From the NCBI RefSeq assembly GCF_013166575.1, contig NZ_JABKKE010000008.1, positions 62,001 to 126,000 of the forward strand: a stretch of DNA of 64,000 nt, given 5' to 3'. Position numbers and translations under genes: made by a program. Positions 37,519-45,606 of the stretch are shown in pieces (the first letter of the stretch is position 1; each line of letters starts with the position of its first letter). This stretch comes from Xylanibacter rodentium. Lineage in GTDB: Bacteria; Bacteroidota; Bacteroidia; Bacteroidales; Bacteroidaceae. The notes beneath the pieces were generated by a model, which saw nothing but the letters and a program-made list of their open reading frames with translations, was not told the origin of the DNA and did no database searches.

Positions 37519-39426
37519 TCATTTCGTCTCCTTTATCTCATAGATGTTCAGGCTTGTGATCTGCGCCACCCTGTCTGAAGATACCGTCAGAGAGGTATAC
37601 GGAGTACGGGGGAACACGAGGTTGGTCATAGCGAAGCGGCCGTCTTTACCGAACACTTCGATGCTCGAACGGTCAACGAATATCCTAAGCCCCAGTTTAC
37701 CGTCAGCCGTAAATGTGGGAGCAGTGGTCACAGCGGGAAAATCCTGACTGAAGTCAGTGATGCCGCTCTCACGGCGGTCGAATGACAACGTGCCATTGGC
37801 CGCGTCGTACGTCATCACAACCTTCTCGCCTTTGTCGTTACCCAGTGTCAGTATCATGTTTCCACCCCGGCGCGATGCCGCGTCGAGCGTTATCTCGCAT
37901 AATTCGGGCAGTGCGAACCGTTTTGCCTTACGGCCGGCCGACATCTTCGACACATGCTTTACCACCTTGCCACGCAGAGCGTCCACCTCGGGCGACGGCA
38001 CTGTAGAGGCATATATCCTGCCATCACCGGCCTTGAACAGTCCCACCTCGCGCGGCAGAGTGTTGGCGCTGCGGAACTGCTGCGTAGGCACCTCGGCTGC
38101 ATACTGCCAGTTGCTCATCCATCCTATCACCGTGCGACGACCGTCGGGAGCGTTGCTCCAACTCACCGTAGCATAGTGGTCCTTGCCGTAGTCCATCCAT
38201 TTGGTGGGCACACTACCGTCGGCATCCCTGTCGGGTGTGAATGTCTTGCCATCGAAGTCGCCTATAAAATACTGTGTGGCGCTGCCACCGAACGGGCCTC
38301 CGGGGTTAATGCTGCATATCAGCATCCACTTCTCCTCGCCACTGCCATCCACCTTCAGTTTGAACAGGTCGGGGCATTCCCACACACCGTCCTGACAGCC
38401 CAGTCCCTTACCGAAGGAGCTCTGCAGCGTCCAGCGCTTCAGGTCGGGCGATGTGAAGAACAGCATCTCATGATCGAGAGCATGCGCCAAAGCAAGATTC
38501 CACTCGCCTGTGGCCTCGTTCCAAAACATATTCGGGTCGCGGGCCTCGCTCTCGAGCGTGATTACGGGATTGTATGGATATGTGGCAAACGTAATGCCAC
38601 CGTCCGTACTCAACGCCACGCTCTGCATCTGGCTCACATCAGCCGAAGTATACATGGCCACCACAGCATTCTCTCCGAATCCGGCTGTGTTGGCCTTGTC
38701 CACGACACAGCTGCCGCTGAATATCATTCCGAGTCCGTCGGGCTTTACGGCCACAGGCTTATGCTCCCAATTTACGAGATCGGCCGATTCGGAATGTCCC
38801 CACGACAGGTTCTGCCATTTCGAACCATAAGGGTTGTACTGGTAATAGAGATGCCACTTGCCGTCTTTGTAGAACATTCCGTTGGGGTCGTTCATCCAGC
38901 CGTAAAGCGGTGTATGGTGATAGGCAGGACGGTATTTCTCGCGATTGGCGGTGTCGAAAGCGTCCACCAGCCTAATGCCTTTCCAGCATGCGTCATCTTT
39001 AGCCTCGCGCACAGAGCTGCGGCCTTGCGATGTGACAATGTCGAGAATAACGTTCTTGCCTTTGTAGGGCGACAAGTTGTAAGGAACGGAATAGTCAATC
39101 TTCGATTTTGCCAGACGCACACGTATTGTCTCGACAACATTTCCGTCAACAAGCACATTGATACGTGCATCGTCGTTTGCCTCCTGAACCGGAAGAAGCA
39201 AATACTTGCCCTCACCCGTCACACGTACCAGTGTGTTGCTTACTCCGAGATGGTCCACCTCCACGCCCGTAGCCTTGTCGGCAACCGGCTGCGTTGACAC
39301 TTGTGACACCGCCGTTAACGTCTGTGCAGATGTTGTGGCTGTCTGTGCCGATACCGTCATTGCCTGATACAACAACGCGGTTCCCATCATCATCATCGAT
39401 TTTAAGTTTTTAGTTATATTTCTCAT
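37519..39426 (-). CDS. GH32 fructan/sucrose hydrolase, exported
   Basis: 635-residue glycoside hydrolase family 32 enzyme cleaving beta-fructosides (sucrose, inulin or levan fragments). After a signal peptide (about residues 1-28) comes an extra N-terminal beta-domain (about 50-165). The five-blade propeller then has WMNDPNG (nucleophile Asp about 180), FSGSCVVD, SEARDPN and the acid/base in WECPDLF, and a C-terminal beta-sandwich ends the protein. No lipobox is seen, so it is probably periplasmic. It is divergent from the hybrid regulator. Confidence 0.95.
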   Translation of the reverse strand: MRNITKNLKSMMMMGTALLYQAMTVSAQTATTSAQTLTAVSQVSTQPVADKATGVEVDHLGVSNTLVRVTGEGKYLLLPVQEANDDARINVLVDGNVVETIRVRLAKSKIDYSVPYNLSPYKGKNVILDIVTSQGRSSVREAKDDACWKGIRLVDAFDTANREKYRPAYHHTPLYGWMNDPNGMFYKDGKWHLYYQYNPYGSKWQNLSWGHSESADLVNWEHKPVAVKPDGLGMIFSGSCVVDKANTAGFGENAVVAMYTSADVSQMQSVALSTDGGITFATYPYNPVITLESEARDPNMFWNEATGEWNLALAHALDHEMLFFTSPDLKRWTLQSSFGKGLGCQDGVWECPDLFKLKVDGSGEEKWMLICSINPGGPFGGSATQYFIGDFDGKTFTPDRDADGSVPTKWMDYGKDHYATVSWSNAPDGRRTVIGWMSNWQYAAEVPTQQFRSANTLPREVGLFKAGDGRIYASTVPSPEVDALRGKVVKHVSKMSAGRKAKRFALPELCEITLDAASRRGGNMILTLGNDKGEKVVMTYDAANGTLSFDRRESGITDFSQDFPAVTTAPTFTADGKLGLRIFVDRSSIEVFGKDGRFAMTNLVFPRTPYTSLTVSSDRVAQITSLNIYEIKETK

Positions 39427-39452
39427 CGTTATATTGTTTTGATATTCGTCTT

Positions 39453-39485
39453 CAAAGTACCTGAAACAATCTTCCTTACCTCAAA
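39453..39485 (-). promoter_or_regulatory. GH32 operon promoter
   Basis: On the minus strand GTACTTTG (39460-39453, one mismatch to TAnnTTTG) and TTTG (39485-39482) are separated by 21 bases. Confidence 0.5.
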
Positions 39486-39801
39486 AAGGTTCTACCTATT
39501 TTACTTATTTACTAACTAACTTTACTACTGCTCTGCCATTCTCTAATCACCTCTTTAATCCTTGTCATTGGCTGCCGACTTTCATATAATCATCTTTTCT
39601 TACCCATCATTATTTCCTTCAGGTGCCGGTCTGCTCCCGATATACCCTCCTTAGGGAGGATTACAGGGGGATACGTTTCTTCACTTGCAAAATTACTATA
39701 ATACACAGACACACAGTGCCAAATATAGTGCATTAGCTATCAAAAATGTTGCATAGCCCGATTTTTAATACCTTATGCACTGTTTTTCATCGGATTATAA
39801 C

Positions 39802-39809
39802 TAAATTTG
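39802..39809 (+). promoter_or_regulatory. -7 box of the hybrid two-component gene
   Basis: TAAATTTG matches TAnnTTTG 25 bases before the start codon. Confidence 0.5.
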
Positions 39810-39834
39810 CAATACGATATTGACAACCAACCCG

Positions 39835-42603
39835 ATGAACAGAATATTATCATACATCATGTTATTGTCCGTTATTGTTGCCGTAACCGGCTGCAAAGCC
39901 GACAAAGTCTACAAAATAGGTGTGTCGCAATGCAGTCAGGACGACTGGCGTGCCAAAATGAACGACGAGATAAACCGTGAGATAATGTTCCACGAAAACG
40001 CCGTCGTGGAAATACGTTCGGCCGACGACGACAACGCCCGACAGATAGAAGACATAAAATATTTCGCCGACAACAAGTTTGACATCATCATTGTCTCTCC
40101 CAACGAGGCCGCAGCCCTCACGCCAATTATAAGGAAAGTGTACGAAAGCGGCACCCCCGTCATTATATTCGACCGCAACATCATCGGCGACACCTACACC
40201 GCACGCATCGGCGTCGACGACGAAGGCATAGGCCGCTCGGCCGCCCACTATGCTACCCATCTGCTCGGCAAAGGCACCACAGCCATCGAAATTTACGGAC
40301 TGCGCGGCTCGACGCCCGCAGATGGGCGCCACAACGGATTTGCAAAGGAATACGAAAACGAGGGCGGACGCCTGCTGGCCAGTGTGCCGGCCAACTGGAA
40401 CAAGGAAGACGCCATACCCGTGACCGACTCACTGCTGAAACTCTACCCCGACATCGACCTCATCTTTGCCCACAACGACCGTATGGCCATAGGAGCTTCC
40501 GAGGTGGCACGCCGTCACGGCCGACGCGACATAAGGGTTATAGGCATCGACGCCGCGCCCGAGATTGGCATACAGGCCGTGGCCGACAGCGTGATAGACG
40601 CCACTTTCCTCTACCCCACCGAGGGTCACCGCCTCATACAGACAGCACTTGCCATACTCAAAGGGCAGCCCTATCGCCGCGAAACGCTAATACCGGCATC
40701 GTCGGCCGTCGATCTGACCAATGCCGACATCCTGTTGCTGCAAAACGAGACGCTGAAGCAGGAGACGGGCAAGATGCGGCTTCTCAAGGCACAGATAGAC
40801 GACTATTGGGCCAAGCACTCCGCACAGACATCGCTATTCTATGCCAGCATAGCCATCATCGTGCTGCTCTTCGGAGTGGGATTCCTGCTTCTCAGGGTCT
40901 ACTGGCAGCGCAACAGACACCGCAAGACACTCATTCAACAGAACCGGCTGCTCGAGCAGGAGCGCGACAAGCAGAAGCAGCTGAACGAGCAGCTTGAAGC
41001 CGCCACACAATCGAAACTGATGTTCTTCACCAATGTGTCACACGATCTGCGCACCCCGCTCACCCTCATAGCCGAGCCGGTGGCGCAGCTCGCACAGGCC
41101 GCTAACCTCACACCGCGACAGCAGACGCTCATGAAGATAGCCGACAAGAATGTGAGGATATTGAAACGTCTTATCAACCAGATACTTGATTTCCGCAAGT
41201 ACGAGAACGGCAAGCTCGACTTAAGGCTCACCGAGATTGACTTCGACCGCGCCACACGCGACTGGATGGAGTCGTTCTACACCATTGCCGCCAAGCGCGA
41301 TATACACCTTACGCTCGCCGTACCGGCCGACGGCACGAACGACAACAGCACCGGCAACACCACCGGCCGCAAACCGCCACGCGTAGCCATTGACACCGAG
41401 AAGATAGAGCGCGTGTTCTTCAACCTGCTGTCCAACGCCTTCAAGTTCACCCCGGACAACGGCACCATCACTGTGAGCTACCACACCGACGGCACCACAC
41501 TCACATTCGGCATAAAGGACACCGGCGAAGGTATCAGCAGCCGCAACCTCGGCAACATCTTCGACCGCTTCTATCAGGCCGACCGCGTGCATCCCCAAGG
41601 CTCTGGAATAGGGCTTTCGCTTGCCAAGGCGTTCGTCGAGCTACATGGCGGCACGATATCCGTGGACAGCACGCCAGGCAAAGGTTCGGAGTTTACCGTG
41701 ACGCTGCCCGTCACCCATGTGACCGACAATACCGTCATAGAGCCAAAGAACATTGACGACAAGGAGGTGAAAGCCGAACTCGACGACATAGACACCGCGA
41801 TGACTTTTGATGACGACAAACCGTTGCTGCTCATCATCGACGACAACACCGACATACAGAAACTTGTGGGCGAATTGCTCGCCAACGACTACAACATAAT
41901 CACTGCCGCCAACGGCCGTCAGGGATGCCGCATGGCCGCGAGATACGTGCCCGATATAATCATCTGCGACATGATGATGCCGGTGATGGACGGTCTGGAA
42001 TGCTGCCGCTTCATCAAGAACGAGGTGTCAACATCCCACATCCCCGTGCTCATGCTCACTGCCTGCTCCATGGACGAACAGCGTGTTCAGGGATACGACA
42101 ACGGTGCCGACGGATATCTCTCGAAACCCTTCAATACCGAAGTTCTCAAGTCGCGCTGCGCCGCGCTCATAGCCAACCGCAAGCGCATCATCCGGCTGTA
42201 CAGCACGACCGTCACCCCGCCCGAAAAGCCGTCAGCCGGTGCAGCCCCAGCCCGACAGCTGCCCACCGGTGACATCGACAACGAGTTCTACAACCGTTTC
42301 ATCGACATATTCAACAGGGAAATGGGCAACTCCGACTTGAATGTCGACACTCTTGCATCGATGATGGGACTGGAGCGCTCGCAGTTCTACCGCAAGATAA
42401 AGGCGCTCACCAACTATGCACCAGTGGAACTGATACGCCGCTTGCGTCTGCAACACGGCCGCCATCTGCTCACCACCACCGAAAAGACAATCAGCGAGAT
42501 AGCCTACGAAACAGGATTCTCAACTCCCGCCTATTTCACAAAATGCTACCGCGATGCCTATGGGGAGACACCCACCGAGGTGAGGAACAAGTTGAAGGGG
42601 TAG
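39835..42603 (+). CDS. Hybrid two-component system regulator with sugar-binding sensor (BT1754-like)
   Basis: 922-residue one-protein signalling system from ATG 39835 (an in-frame TTG at 39820 is less likely). Order: N-terminal signal/anchor with a TGC lipobox-like end; periplasmic binding-protein domain of the ribose/LacI type (VSQCSQDDWRAKMNDEI, FDRNIIGD, AHNDRMAIGA); one transmembrane helix; histidine kinase (His403 in NVSHDLRTPLTL, HATPase GSGIGLSLAKAF); receiver domain (Asp712 in IICDMMMP); C-terminal AraC-type HTH. The closest known type senses fructose and activates fructan genes, fitting the divergent GH32 operon. Confidence 0.95.
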   Translation: MNRILSYIMLLSVIVAVTGCKADKVYKIGVSQCSQDDWRAKMNDEINREIMFHENAVVEIRSADDDNARQIEDIKYFADNKFDIIIVSPNEAAALTPIIRKVYESGTPVIIFDRNIIGDTYTARIGVDDEGIGRSAAHYATHLLGKGTTAIEIYGLRGSTPADGRHNGFAKEYENEGGRLLASVPANWNKEDAIPVTDSLLKLYPDIDLIFAHNDRMAIGASEVARRHGRRDIRVIGIDAAPEIGIQAVADSVIDATFLYPTEGHRLIQTALAILKGQPYRRETLIPASSAVDLTNADILLLQNETLKQETGKMRLLKAQIDDYWAKHSAQTSLFYASIAIIVLLFGVGFLLLRVYWQRNRHRKTLIQQNRLLEQERDKQKQLNEQLEAATQSKLMFFTNVSHDLRTPLTLIAEPVAQLAQAANLTPRQQTLMKIADKNVRILKRLINQILDFRKYENGKLDLRLTEIDFDRATRDWMESFYTIAAKRDIHLTLAVPADGTNDNSTGNTTGRKPPRVAIDTEKIERVFFNLLSNAFKFTPDNGTITVSYHTDGTTLTFGIKDTGEGISSRNLGNIFDRFYQADRVHPQGSGIGLSLAKAFVELHGGTISVDSTPGKGSEFTVTLPVTHVTDNTVIEPKNIDDKEVKAELDDIDTAMTFDDDKPLLLIIDDNTDIQKLVGELLANDYNIITAANGRQGCRMAARYVPDIIICDMMMPVMDGLECCRFIKNEVSTSHIPVLMLTACSMDEQRVQGYDNGADGYLSKPFNTEVLKSRCAALIANRKRIIRLYSTTVTPPEKPSAGAAPARQLPTGDIDNEFYNRFIDIFNREMGNSDLNVDTLASMMGLERSQFYRKIKALTNYAPVELIRRLRLQHGRHLLTTTEKTISEIAYETGFSTPAYFTKCYRDAYGETPTEVRNKLKG

Positions 42604-42621
42604 GAGGCCAGGCCCCCTATA

Positions 42622-42638
42622 ATCCCCCAAAGGGGGAT
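42622..42638. terminator. Hairpin after the hybrid regulator
   Basis: ATCCCCC-AAA-GGGGGAT, 19 bases after the stop codon. The stem is very GC-rich with a tight loop. Confidence 0.6.
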
Positions 42639-42745
42639 ATTGAGCACGCAGGATAAACTGGCATACAGCTTCGTGTTGTGACACGAGAGCGTTGCAATAT
42701 ACAAATATTGTGCGTGGTAGGGGCTGTTTCGCGGTTTGGTATACT

Positions 42746-43930
42746 CTAAGATTTACGGATTCGATATTTTTGCCTTGGATGATGAGGAACATCATGCATC
42801 TTTTCCAAAAAATCAGTCATTAAAGGTATTACATGGTTCTTTACGTACGTTACATTCCTTCCTATTAGTTCTGCAATCTGTTCTGCCGTCACCCAATCGG
42901 CACAAACCTCTGTTACTTTCTCCTTTAACTGCTCTTTTGAATATCTTTTGGGAAGAGCAACATTGGAGGCTTGAAGAGCAACATTAGCACCATAAAACGC
43001 CTCTCTGACAGCGACATGTGCAGTAGTCTCTGCTTTTCTCTGTCCATCTTCAAGAATGAATGGTTTGGGCAGGAAATTTTGAAGAATAGGCAATAAGCGA
43101 CTATAAAACTGAAACAGATTTGATTCCCAGTTTCCATCGGGACAAATACGGTTTACCCATCTGTCCTTAGGATCTTGTATTTCTTGATAATCAGGAAAGA
43201 AATTCGGATTTTCGTCCATGATGGCACTATACGTTCCAAACATCAGCAAACCGGCATAGGTCAGTCCGTACTCGCCACTCTTTCTGTCTTTTCTGAATAC
43301 ATTGATCTTTTCCAGAAACTTGTCTTCAGGCAAACTGTTCCAAACATGGTCAGGATTCCATTGTTCAAAACGTCTGCGATATTGTTTTATAGAACTATGG
43401 TCCAAATCCTCCTTGCTGAAGTTTTTCAATATCCGGCCGTCAACAGGGCTGGCAAGATTGGCATCGGCAAACATGCTGTTCACTTCTTCACGCGAACAAT
43501 GATAATCCCCGTCAATGTCACGGCGGAAAGTTCCGGTATAAGGGTCAAGCCCCACATATACCGGTCGTAATGCACGGTCGATACGAGGAATATAAAATAA
43601 CAGAAAATGGGTTCCACCATATTCCACATCATGCACAAGGTCTTCTGTAATCAAAGCGATGTTTACATTCTGTTTGCTGTGTATAGCGTTGAAAAAATCA
43701 CGTTTATATTTTGCAATCTGGTCAGGATTCAGACCGTCGAGTAAAAGCACATCATCTTTTTCCTTTATTCCAAATACTATAGCCCCTCCATTGGTATTGG
43801 CAAAAGAAGAATACGTCTCCCAAAATGAATGTGGGAAACCGCCTGCGGCAGTCTTGAATTTCACAAACAACAAGCCTTTAAAAAATATAAGATAGTTTGG
43901 CCGGTAAAAAAAGAAGAAGTATATTTGCAA
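42746..43930 (-). pseudogene. Decayed AlbA_2/Schlafen-type ATP-binding protein
   Basis: The open frame aligns with AlbA_2 proteins from FKTAAGGFPHSFWETYSSFANTNGGAIVFGI onward. The usual first 10-15 residues are missing, replaced by a Phe-rich run read from promoter-like DNA. Near the C-terminus the conserved REALVN..HADY region breaks off after TAHVAVREAF. It is followed by a short segment encoded by 13-bp direct repeats (42952-42964 and 42973-42985, GAAGAGCAACATT) and then an HTH-like tail (TAEQIAELIGRN). This looks like an N-terminal trim plus internal deletion. It may still be expressed. AT-rich compared with its neighbours. Confidence 0.6.
43896..43927 (+). promoter_or_regulatory. Promoter of the HTH-nuclease-like gene
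   Basis: TTTG (43896-43899) and TATATTTG (43920-43927, exact) with 20-base spacing. The box lies in DNA that also encodes the odd N-terminus read for the decayed gene on the other strand. Confidence 0.65.
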
Positions 43931-43955
43931 TCGGCAACAATATCGGACAAATATA

Positions 43956-44675
43956 ATGAAAAAAGAAACACAAGAGTATCAAGTTATAGAAGCATTGAGG
44001 AATGAGGGTGGATTTGCAACACTTCGCAGACTCAATGAAATAATGGATTTCACGTCTTGGAAAACGAAAACTCCGGAAGCAACCGTAAGAAGAATAGTTC
44101 AGGTCAGCAAAGAAATATTCCGTATACAACCTGGTTTGTGGGCTTTGGAAAAAGAGCGTGACAAAGTTTTGCAAAAGTTTGATCTGAAGGTAGGAAACCG
44201 ACAAAGCGAGGAACGATTCAGTCATGGATACTATCAGGGGATGCTGGTTGAAATCGGAAAGTACAATAAAAAGGAAACTTATGTTCCTGCACAGGACAAG
44301 AACAGGATATTTCTTGACAAGCATTTAGGAGACATCACTGATACTGTAACATTGCCTCCATTTACATACGAAAGCCTGTTGAGAAAAGCAAGGACAATAG
44401 ATGTTATATGGTTTAATGACCGCAGAATGCCCACTGATTTATACGAAGTGGAACATACTACCGATATTAAGAATTCACTTTCCAAGTTTTATGAATTGCA
44501 GGATTTCTATGCAAAGTTTTACATCGTGGCGGATAAAAGTCGTGAAAATGAGTTTCTTGATAAATTGAATGCTTCTATATTCAATGCAATATCCAAGAGG
44601 GTACGTTTTTTAAAATATGAACAAATTGTAAATGTATATGAAGGATTAACCAAGGCTAATACAATGAAATGGTAA
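43956..44675 (+). CDS. Putative HARE-HTH plus PD-(D/E)XK nuclease-like protein
   Basis: 239 residues, AT-rich. Residues about 8-60 (YQVIEALRNEGGFATLRRLNEIM..) look like a HARE-type winged helix found in DNA-modifying and restriction proteins. The rest has GMLVEIGKYN, then IDVIWFND, then LYEVEHTTDIKNSLSKFYEL. This E...D...ExE arrangement resembles a PD-(D/E)XK nuclease core with Glu in place of Lys. I do not recognise a named family. A stand-alone restriction-like or DNA-repair nuclease is a plausible reading; catalysis is inference. Confidence 0.6.
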   Translation: MKKETQEYQVIEALRNEGGFATLRRLNEIMDFTSWKTKTPEATVRRIVQVSKEIFRIQPGLWALEKERDKVLQKFDLKVGNRQSEERFSHGYYQGMLVEIGKYNKKETYVPAQDKNRIFLDKHLGDITDTVTLPPFTYESLLRKARTIDVIWFNDRRMPTDLYEVEHTTDIKNSLSKFYELQDFYAKFYIVADKSRENEFLDKLNASIFNAISKRVRFLKYEQIVNVYEGLTKANTMKW

Positions 44676-44728
44676 TATCGTCAACGTTACAGTTGTTATT
44701 TCAATCAGACAAGAGAAACTGATGTAGG

Positions 44729-45481
44729 CTATTTAAGATGTGGTTTCTCCAGGTTTATCCCCGCCCTTCTTGCCTGTGAGTGTTGCATACTGCGTGGAAC
44801 ACGGTATGCTCTTCCGTCCTTTATAAATATGGCACCGGTTTGTTTGAACCAGAAACCAATGCCGTTTTCAGCGCATACTTCACGTATGTCGAGAATCCAT
44901 TCGAAGTGGCAAGGACGCGCATAACGCCCCGATTCTCCTCCGGCAACCACCTGCTCTATGCAGCCGGCGGTTATATACTGACGTAGATTGACATGCCCGA
45001 GTAGCGGCTCGCATATTATTGTCTTGTGTTTTATAGGAGCGGAAAGGTATATAGGCAAGCGCAGGTCGGCCATGGCCTGATTCTCCACCGTACAGCAGAC
45101 GGTGACATTTTCATAACCGTCTGCCCAGTCATCAGGCAGACATGCGGCAAATCTGTCTATGCGTTTTGTTATCATAAGAAAGCGCAGGTCTTGCCGTTCG
45201 CGTATCATTGCCCATGCCTCCTGCCTCCATATGTCGGCATCTTCGACGAAGAAATCTGACGTGAAGCAGGTGTATACCATTGTGCCCGGTGCAATCTTCC
45301 AACTTCCGTCACGTCTCCGTCTCACAGGCAAGTCGAAACTTCCTGTACGTGTCACCACTGTTGTGTCTACATCGCGGCCGGCATCAGCACGGTATACATA
45401 GCAGTTGGCACAGCCCGGACTCAACTTGTGGCAGCCGTGCCAGAGATTCCACAATACGGAATTTTTCTCTATGCCGTTCAT
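44729..45481 (-). CDS. DUF5131 (phage Gp37/Gp68-like) protein
   Basis: 250 residues from ATG 45481 (MNGIEKNSVLWNLWHG). Three close cysteines, CHKLSPGCANCY, match the family's radical-SAM-like cluster motif, and FLMITKRIDRF and VAGGESGRYARPCHFEWI are further DUF5131 signatures. Members occur in phages and in bacterial accessory regions; their reaction is not established. The position next to a putative nuclease and a decayed gene suggests an accessory patch. Confidence 0.85.
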   Translation of the reverse strand: MNGIEKNSVLWNLWHGCHKLSPGCANCYVYRADAGRDVDTTVVTRTGSFDLPVRRRRDGSWKIAPGTMVYTCFTSDFFVEDADIWRQEAWAMIRERQDLRFLMITKRIDRFAACLPDDWADGYENVTVCCTVENQAMADLRLPIYLSAPIKHKTIICEPLLGHVNLRQYITAGCIEQVVAGGESGRYARPCHFEWILDIREVCAENGIGFWFKQTGAIFIKDGRAYRVPRSMQHSQARRAGINLEKPHLK

Positions 45482-45531
45482 AATTGGGTATTCTACTCTT
45501 GGACGTTTTTTCTTCAGGAGTTTTCTTCTGT

Positions 45532-45581
45532 GAATTAAAGGAGTCAAGCGAACGATGTCTTCCACTTGACTCCTTTAATTC
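45532..45581. terminator. 17-bp perfect inverted repeat after the helicase gene
   Basis: GAATTAAAGGAGTCAAG and its exact complement surround a 16-base loop, 25 bases past the DEAD-box gene's stop on the minus strand. Its GGAGT/AACTCC composition recalls the foldback element at 36.1-36.3 kb. Confidence 0.65.
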
Positions 45582-45606
45582 TCCAAGGTCCCCTAAAGAA
45601 AAAAAA

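Larger units (their letters stand above)
39427..39834. other. Divergent control region of the fructan locus
   Basis: 408 bases. The GH32 promoter lies at 39453-39485 and the regulator's -7 box at 39802-39809. AGTGCAT (39727-39733) and ATGCACT (39775-39781) form a short inverted pair just upstream of the regulator promoter and could be a binding site. No gene is seen. Confidence 0.5.
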
